Below the pieces are notes generated by a model. That model had not been told where the DNA came from, made no database searches, and saw only the letters and a program-made list of their open reading frames with translations. Shown here in pieces: positions 34,904 through 39,758 of a stretch of DNA of 39,758 bases (positions within the stretch are counted from its first letter, which is position 1; every line of letters starts with the position of its first letter). The position numbers and the translations under genes are program-made. Source of the stretch: Sulfurovum sp. (lineage in GTDB: Bacteria; Campylobacterota; Campylobacteria; Campylobacterales; Sulfurovaceae); contig JANTHR010000012.1 in the NCBI GenBank assembly GCA_024762315.1, positions 1 to 39,758 of the forward strand. Direction: 5' to 3'.

Positions 34904-36033
34904 TCTTCATCAAGGTTAAACCATAAATACCTTTGCATTTCTTCAGGAGAAGTAAGCTCTTCAGGTCTCTTTCTAAACACTTTACATTGATATAGATCTC
35001 TATCTGCTTCCGCAAGAAGAGTGTCGATATTGTCAGCGTTTCCTTCATGTATACCGATGCTAAGGTTCATCTTTAGTCCGGGTGTGGACTCTTTGGCATT
35101 CCAGCGTGCTATCATGTCTTGAATTCTTTTTGCCAATACAAAGGCATGACTCTCTTTGGCCTCAGGCATGATAATCACAAATTCATCACCGCCAAAACGT
35201 GCAAGAAAATCTGATTCACGTACAGCAACCCTGAGTATATCTGCAACAGAACGAAGTATCCTGTCACCGGTAACATGTCCAAAAGTATCGTTGATCATTT
35301 TAAAATTATCTACATCCATGATCAGTAAACATATTGGATGTCTATAACGTTTTACTTTTTCTGTTTCTTGTCGTAAAACCTCATTAAAATAGTGACGATT
35401 ATTGATCCCGGTTAAGGAGTCAACCATTGCCAATTCTTCTACCTTTTTATATAAAAAAGCATTTTCGACCGCTATGCCGGTAAAAGTTGCGATGGAAGAC
35501 AATATTTCCATATCTGTATTCGTAAAACTCTCATATGTAGGGATGATAGGCTTGGTGTCTTTATGTGGTGCTGATTTGGTTGAAGGAGATACTATTTTAT
35601 TGACCAGTTCGATGGCCCCTATGACTTTGTTCTGACCGTTCAGAAGAGGTACGCAGACAACAGAGTGGGTTTTAAACCCTATGATACTGTCTATACGAGG
35701 GCTGAACCTGTCATCTTTAGCTGTGTCTTCCACGATCGTAGGTTTTCCATGTTCGCAGACCCATCCAACAATACCTTCACCCTTGGCGATATATAACCCT
35801 TTACTCTTCTGTGCATCTACACCCATGACAATTTCAAATTTCAGACGTTCTGTACTTTCCTCTATCAAGAGTAATGACCAGTTCCGGGGTGAAAAGTAGT
35901 TCCCTATGAGTTCCATCACACGATGAATAACTTCTTTGGGTTGCAAAGAAGACGTTAAGATCATACCTATCTTACAAAAAACTTCAGAAAGCTCTTTGTC
36001 TGTTGTATCCTTTGTGACTGTCGGATAGTTCAT
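34900..36033 (-). CDS. GAF-GGDEF diguanylate cyclase
   Basis: A 377-residue cytoplasmic protein with an N-terminal GAF sensor domain (about 30-200, with GEGIVGWVCEHGKPTIVEDT) and a C-terminal GGDEF domain. The active site GGDEF is at 281-285, and the inhibitory RESD lies five residues before it, so it should synthesise c-di-GMP under feedback. There is no membrane segment. Its TAA and the helicase TAA overlap in opposite directions in the palindrome TTAA (34900-34903). It is separated from the NYN gene by 46 bases and probably has its own start signals. Confidence 0.93.
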   Translation of the reverse strand: MNYPTVTKDTTDKELSEVFCKIGMILTSSLQPKEVIHRVMELIGNYFSPRNWSLLLIEESTERLKFEIVMGVDAQKSKGLYIAKGEGIVGWVCEHGKPTIVEDTAKDDRFSPRIDSIIGFKTHSVVCVPLLNGQNKVIGAIELVNKIVSPSTKSAPHKDTKPIIPTYESFTNTDMEILSSIATFTGIAVENAFLYKKVEELAMVDSLTGINNRHYFNEVLRQETEKVKRYRHPICLLIMDVDNFKMINDTFGHVTGDRILRSVADILRVAVRESDFLARFGGDEFVIIMPEAKESHAFVLAKRIQDMIARWNAKESTPGLKMNLSIGIHEGNADNIDTLLAEADRDLYQCKVFRKRPEELTSPEEMQRYLWFNLDED

Positions 36034-36079
36034 AATCTATATTCCTTTATCATGTTTATGTATTATAGACCAAAATGAT

Positions 36080-36826
36080 TTAGTTTCCCATTCTCTTATC
36101 TCGAATACTCATCTGTTTACTCACTTCATCAAAAGCAATATCAAAAAGGTCTATCTCTTTAATAAGGTTACTGAGTTTCTTGTAGCCGAAATTGATCGGT
36201 GAAAAGGAAGTGGAATTGTTGATGTAAGTCCCTACATCTGCAAGATTTGCCCATCCGTACTCATCCATAGTATGGTCTACTGCATTTCGCAGCACATTGA
36301 CCAGCCAGGTGTCAGCCCGCATCTCTTTGCCGCTTTTACGTACAGGGGCTTCAGTAGGGTTGTCTTCTTCTGCATTTTTAGTTGATGTTGCCATAAGCTT
36401 TTCGGTAAAAATGAACTGTGAACATGCAGCCATGAAGGGTTTAGGCGTCTTCTTTTCTCCAAAACCAAACACTTTAATGCCTTCAGCCTGTACACGCATC
36501 ACCACAGGAGTAAAATCCGAATCACTGGTCGCAAAAGCAAAAGCATCAATGTCTTTGGTATGAAGCAGGTCAATAGCATCAATGGTCATAAGGATGTCAG
36601 TTGCATTTTTATTTTTGGAGTAGTCAAACTGCTGGATGGGCTTGATGGCAAACTCCAGCAGCTTGTCTTCCCAGTTCTTCAGGTTGTCTTTGGTCCAGTT
36701 CCCATAAGCCTGGCGTATGTTGACTATACCATATTTACTCAATTCGTTAATGATACCCTCAATAGCCTTATGTGAAATATTGTCACAGTCTATGAAAAGG
36801 GCAATGTGGTCTTCTTTTTTTGCCAT
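36080..36826 (-). CDS. NYN-domain (LabA/DUF88) ribonuclease-like protein with OST-HTH domain
   Basis: A 248-residue protein. The NYN nuclease domain (about 8-145) shows the acidic residues of a PIN-like active site: FIDCDN, NATDILMTIDA and ATSDSDF. The C-terminal region (about 170-245) resembles an OST-HTH/LOTUS RNA-binding fold (WLVNVLRNAVDHTMDEYGWA). Such proteins are thought to cut or bind structured RNA. Its ATG overlaps the rsmD stop (TAATG), so it is translated together with an rRNA methylase, which fits an RNA-related role. No precise target is known. Confidence 0.85.
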   Translation of the reverse strand: MAKKEDHIALFIDCDNISHKAIEGIINELSKYGIVNIRQAYGNWTKDNLKNWEDKLLEFAIKPIQQFDYSKNKNATDILMTIDAIDLLHTKDIDAFAFATSDSDFTPVVMRVQAEGIKVFGFGEKKTPKPFMAACSQFIFTEKLMATSTKNAEEDNPTEAPVRKSGKEMRADTWLVNVLRNAVDHTMDEYGWANLADVGTYINNSTSFSPINFGYKKLSNLIKEIDLFDIAFDEVSKQMSIRDKRMGN

Positions 36827-37434
36827 TAGATATCCTTTGGTCTATAGTAGGTCATGGTACTTCTACCGAATTTTTTACGTTTTACAAGTTCCAGAATACC
36901 TATATGCTCAGGCATATCAAGCTTTGTCATATGTTCTACAGCCACCATTTCGCACACTTCGTGTTCGATCGTTTCTATAAGTGCAATGGTCTTGTCATAG
37001 ATCTCATCCATGCCGTCACGTGTAGAGAAGGGAGGGTCAAAGTAGAAGTAGGTTTTTGTACCCGTTCTTTTCACCATCTCATAGACGGTAGCAAACTTTT
37101 CAAAGCTGTCACCGTAAAAAGCATGGCATCTGCTTGGATCAGTATTTTTTATGTTGTTTTCCAGGCATCGAAAGGCTATTTTATTGTACTCCATGAAATA
37201 GCACTGTGCAGCACCGCGGCTGAGTGCTTCAAGTCCCACTGAGCCGCTGCCGGCAAAAACCTCAACAAAGTTCTTACCGATAATATCGAATTGGATCGTA
37301 TTGAAGAATGACTCTTTGAGTATGGACTTTGAACTCCGGGTCGTAGAGATGTCGGGTATCTCTATCTTTTTACCCTTGAAGTCTCCTCCAATGATCGTTG
37401 TTGTGAATATTTTTATTTTTTCTCTGCTTTTCAT
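36826..37434 (-). CDS. rsmD: 16S rRNA (guanine(966)-N2)-methyltransferase, RsmD-like
   Basis: A 202-residue Rossmann methylase. The SAM-binding motif is VEVFAGSGSVGLEALSRGA and the catalytic motif is FDPPF, the NPPY equivalent. The length and the N-terminal FKGKKIEIPD and TTRSSKSILKESFFN patterns match RsmD, which methylates G966 of 16S rRNA on 30S particles. It shares an operon with the NYN gene by a 1-base overlap. Confidence 0.9.
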   Translation of the reverse strand: MKSREKIKIFTTTIIGGDFKGKKIEIPDISTTRSSKSILKESFFNTIQFDIIGKNFVEVFAGSGSVGLEALSRGAAQCYFMEYNKIAFRCLENNIKNTDPSRCHAFYGDSFEKFATVYEMVKRTGTKTYFYFDPPFSTRDGMDEIYDKTIALIETIEHEVCEMVAVEHMTKLDMPEHIGILELVKRKKFGRSTMTYYRPKDI

Positions 37435-37456
37435 GGTGTAATCTTAGCGAAAAGAG

Positions 37457-38791
37457 TCAAAAATTCACGATAGTTTTGAGAGTATTGATCAGTTTGCTTC
37501 TCTCTTTGACATCGGCACGTTCTTTACCCGGTTCCGTGGTCGTAATGATCGTTCTCCCCGTGATCAGCTTTGTCCCGTCATTCTTTCGTATACCCCAGTA
37601 GGTATGCATAACCACCGGTTCACCTTTATACTCCCCCAAATAAAGTACGATGTGCCCCGGGACATAAAGCAGAGAACGAAACGGTTGTGCTTTTTCTATG
37701 ATGGTTCTCTTTTTGACTGTTTTGGGTAGACCTTTGATCTTAATGGTTCTTCCGTCTTTAGCCTGTTTTGAGGAATTACGGCGCAGAAAAATACCAAATG
37801 CCCCTAAAAAATCTCTCGTAGTGGCAGAACAGTCACGACACTCATAGCTTCCGCCCCAGCCATAAGGTTCCCCATAGAACTCTTTTGCCAGCATCGCTAC
37901 ATTTTCAGGTGTGAATGGAAGCGGCTTTTTGGCTATGATATTTGGGTCACCTGCTTTTACAGTGTGAATACGGGCTTGACCTTTTGCATTTCGTCTTGCT
38001 GCTAAATAGCTCTGGCCATCATTACTTACAGGGAAGAGGGCACCCAGTTTGACCATCGAAAATGATCTTTTTTTATCATCATAAAGTCTTAGATTATCTT
38101 TTATGGTCATTGCATATCTGCCGTTTTTGAATTTTTGAATGAATTCGTTGTTCACCAGTGCCAGATCGGATATTTTGACCCAACCGAAAGAGTAGGAGGC
38201 CCTTACGTATGCCCAGCGTCTATCTTTGGAGAAATGTGAGATGTAAAGGGGTACATTGATGTGCAGGGCCGAATTCTGATTGTAGTCAAAAGGAAACCCT
38301 TCGCCTACACGTCTGGGATCCCGGTAAAATGCTGTAGATGTAGGCAGAGCCTTGACATCGGTATGTCTTATGGTGATTGCTTTATATTTTTTACTATCAA
38401 GCTTGTGCATTTGTGCGTTTCTGAGCCATTTATTGTAAATGTACGGAGGGATAATTTTGCCGTTTTCCCTGTATATCGGCTTTTTTGTAATGAAGCGGGT
38501 CTCCCATCCGAAATCCTCTTTTGGAATATCAATTTTCTTCAAATCCCAGGGTTGGAAATACTTTTCATTGAATTCCTTATCGAGCTTCTTTTGTTTCCAT
38601 TTGGGAAAATTCTTTATCTGTTTTGCATAAAAAGCAGGGTCCTGAGGTATATTTTTCATATCTGCCACAACACCTTTTGGCATACGGTCTATCCTGCTTT
38701 TAGGACGTTTGCCGACTTTTAGTGTATAGTCTGCCTGTAGAGAGTTAAAGCTAAAAAGGAGGAGGGTGGCCAAGGCTATTTTTTTATACAT
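37457..38791 (-). CDS. SH3-domain NlpC/P60 cell-wall hydrolase
   Basis: A 444-residue exported protein with signal peptide MYKKIALATLLLFSFNSLQA. Two SH3b-type domains fill about 140-290 (RRWAYVRASYSFGWVKISDL is typical), and an NlpC/P60 catalytic domain spans about 298-440. Catalytic residues are C321 (ECRDCSATTRDF), H380 (GHIVLYLG) and probably H395. The family includes YkfC-like gamma-D-glutamyl-diamino acid endopeptidases that release L-Ala-D-Glu from murein peptides. An upstream start at 38884 would add 31 residues and hide the signal peptide, so the ATG at 38791 is preferred. It lies 37 bases after the epimerase gene, supporting a shared recycling role. Confidence 0.9.
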   Translation of the reverse strand: MYKKIALATLLLFSFNSLQADYTLKVGKRPKSRIDRMPKGVVADMKNIPQDPAFYAKQIKNFPKWKQKKLDKEFNEKYFQPWDLKKIDIPKEDFGWETRFITKKPIYRENGKIIPPYIYNKWLRNAQMHKLDSKKYKAITIRHTDVKALPTSTAFYRDPRRVGEGFPFDYNQNSALHINVPLYISHFSKDRRWAYVRASYSFGWVKISDLALVNNEFIQKFKNGRYAMTIKDNLRLYDDKKRSFSMVKLGALFPVSNDGQSYLAARRNAKGQARIHTVKAGDPNIIAKKPLPFTPENVAMLAKEFYGEPYGWGGSYECRDCSATTRDFLGAFGIFLRRNSSKQAKDGRTIKIKGLPKTVKKRTIIEKAQPFRSLLYVPGHIVLYLGEYKGEPVVMHTYWGIRKNDGTKLITGRTIITTTEPGKERADVKERSKLINTLKTIVNF

Positions 38792-38828
38792 GTTCGGTTC
38801 TTTAATTTTTAAATAATAATATTGCATT

Positions 38829-39758
38829 TTAGTTAATGATTGGTGTACTGTTTGTGTATTTTGCACCCAACCCCACATCTTCACTCAAAATGATCTCACT
38901 TTCATTAAAGATAATGGAACTCTCAACAGGATGTGAAGCCAGCAGACTGACCGCATCCAGGTCAAGCATCGTGATGACATCAGCTTTGGCAGAAGCCACA
39001 TGCACGCCGGCAGCTACGCTTATGGGCCCCTCCAACATGCAGCCTATCATGCACTTGGTGTTAAAACCTTTACAAAGATCCGCCAATTCCAATGCCTGAG
39101 TGATACCGGCAGTTTTTGCCAGTTTGATATTGACGTAATCTATAGCCTGCATCTCCAAAAGTCTTCGGGCATCTTTTACTGAGAAGATAGATTCATCGGC
39201 AAGCAGGGGAGTCCGGACCCTCTCTTTGATATACTTCAGTCCTTCATGGTCATCGGCACGCACAGGCTGTTCTATGAACTCAGCAATAATATCTTGTCTC
39301 TCCAGAGCATGAAGCAGGGAGACGCTCTCCTGCGCACTCCAGCCCTGGTTGGCATCGAGTCTGAGTTTGATGTTATCATCTAGTGTATCATGTATGGCTA
39401 TTACACGTTCTACATCTTTTTGCGGATCATCACCTATCTTTATCTTGAGTGTATCATACCCCAGTGCAACAGCATCAAGGCTGTCTGTCACCATTTTGTC
39501 TATCTCGCCCATGCTTATGGTGATGTCTGTTTTAAACCTGGTCTGTGTGCCGCCAAGCATTTGGTAGAGGGGAAGTTTTTCCGATTTTGCTTTCAAATCA
39601 TACAGGGCTATTTCCAGTGCAGATTTGGCAGTGGTATTTTTGACTATCAAGGAGTGTACCAAGTTGATGATGGTATCAAAATCCTCAATATCAAGCCCTA
39701 TGATATGGGGTTTGATGTATGCTATTGCAGCGATCATAGAGCCCATCGTCTCACCGGT
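38829..39758 (-). CDS. L-Ala-D/L-Glu-type dipeptide epimerase, 5' end outside window
   Basis: About 309 codons of an enolase-superfamily enzyme; the reading frame is open at the right edge, so roughly 40 N-terminal residues are missing. The muconate-cycloisomerase signatures are present: KIKIG (catalytic K-x-K), RLDANQGW, FIEQPV, LLADES, and VNIKLAKTAGIT with the second catalytic lysine. A C-terminal D-x-D (MLDLDAVSLL) is typical of L-Ala-D/L-Glu epimerases, which turn the murein dipeptide L-Ala-D-Glu into L-Ala-L-Glu for reuse. The neighbouring NlpC/P60 gene supports this choice among dipeptide epimerases, although the exact dipeptide is not certain. Confidence 0.85.
   Translation of the reverse strand, partial: TGETMGSMIAAIAYIKPHIIGLDIEDFDTIINLVHSLIVKNTTAKSALEIALYDLKAKSEKLPLYQMLGGTQTRFKTDITISMGEIDKMVTDSLDAVALGYDTLKIKIGDDPQKDVERVIAIHDTLDDNIKLRLDANQGWSAQESVSLLHALERQDIIAEFIEQPVRADDHEGLKYIKERVRTPLLADESIFSVKDARRLLEMQAIDYVNIKLAKTAGITQALELADLCKGFNTKCMIGCMLEGPISVAAGVHVASAKADVITMLDLDAVSLLASHPVESSIIFNESEIILSEDVGLGAKYTNSTPIIN

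Noticed and set aside
38792..38884. 31-codon N-terminal extension of the NlpC/P60 gene
   Set aside because: It overlaps the epimerase gene end and would place a clear signal peptide internally.
1..39758. CRISPR arrays, tRNA or rRNA genes, prophage or integrase genes
   Set aside because: No regularly spaced repeats, cloverleaf or conserved rRNA sequences, and no recombinase motifs were seen on either strand.

Overview
The window looks like a chromosomal segment of a Campylobacterota (Epsilonproteobacteria) member, most likely close to Sulfurovum. This is an inference from gene content and style: a three-gene type-E succinate:quinone reductase, a companion protein with DUF5644/HdrB-like character, compact minus-strand operons, AT-rich intergenic DNA with TATAAT-type -10 boxes, and several diguanylate cyclases. 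No rRNA, tRNA, CRISPR array, integrase or transposase was seen. No gene-free stretch exceeds 300 bases; the longest are 1000-1229, 27343-27557 and 31593-31823.

Layout. 1-999 (minus): the 5' part of a DUF89-type metal phosphatase, preceded by a DUF481 outer-membrane protein. 1230-7877 (plus): an acetate uptake and activation module, namely a DUF485 membrane protein, ActP, a cNMP-binding/CBS/DUF294 nucleotidyltransferase-like regulator, a DnaQ-type exonuclease and Acs. 7933-11195 (minus, convergent with acs): ackA and pta, so both acetate-activating routes sit tail to tail. 11314-17286 (minus): a 7TMR-DISM diguanylate cyclase, a family 4-type uracil-DNA glycosylase, a lipoprotein S41 protease, a secreted von Willebrand A-like protein and a five-helix membrane protein of unknown function. 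17353-17925: an overlooked 52-codon gene convergent with a superoxide reductase. 18080-22928 (minus): a cysteine-poor SdhB/SdhE-like fusion protein, then sdhA, sdhB and sdhE. 23065-27342: thiL, a FAD-dependent oxidoreductase, two inverted REP-like hairpins, gph and truD. 27558-30306 (plus): a large polyglycine lipoprotein with cadherin-like repeats and an HExxH metallopeptidase domain, plus a small lipoprotein. 30327-39758: murA, two small uncharacterised genes, a UvrD-like helicase, a GAF-GGDEF diguanylate cyclase, a NYN-OST-HTH protein with rsmD, and an SH3/NlpC-P60 hydrolase next to an L-Ala-D/L-Glu-type epimerase that runs off the right edge.

How the genes fit together. Acs and AckA-Pta interconvert acetate and acetyl-CoA, ActP imports acetate, and the DUF294 and exonuclease genes between actP and acs are probable regulators or passengers of that module. 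SdhABE links fumarate/succinate to the quinone pool and could run either way; with no Tat signal on SdhA the complex is predicted to face the cytoplasm, which would suit a reductive TCA cycle. The NlpC/P60 enzyme and the epimerase suggest murein peptide recycling. The most unusual element is the 351-residue protein upstream of sdhA: it follows SdhB at its N-terminus and the SdhE CCG fold at its C-terminus, but has lost essentially all iron-sulfur ligands.
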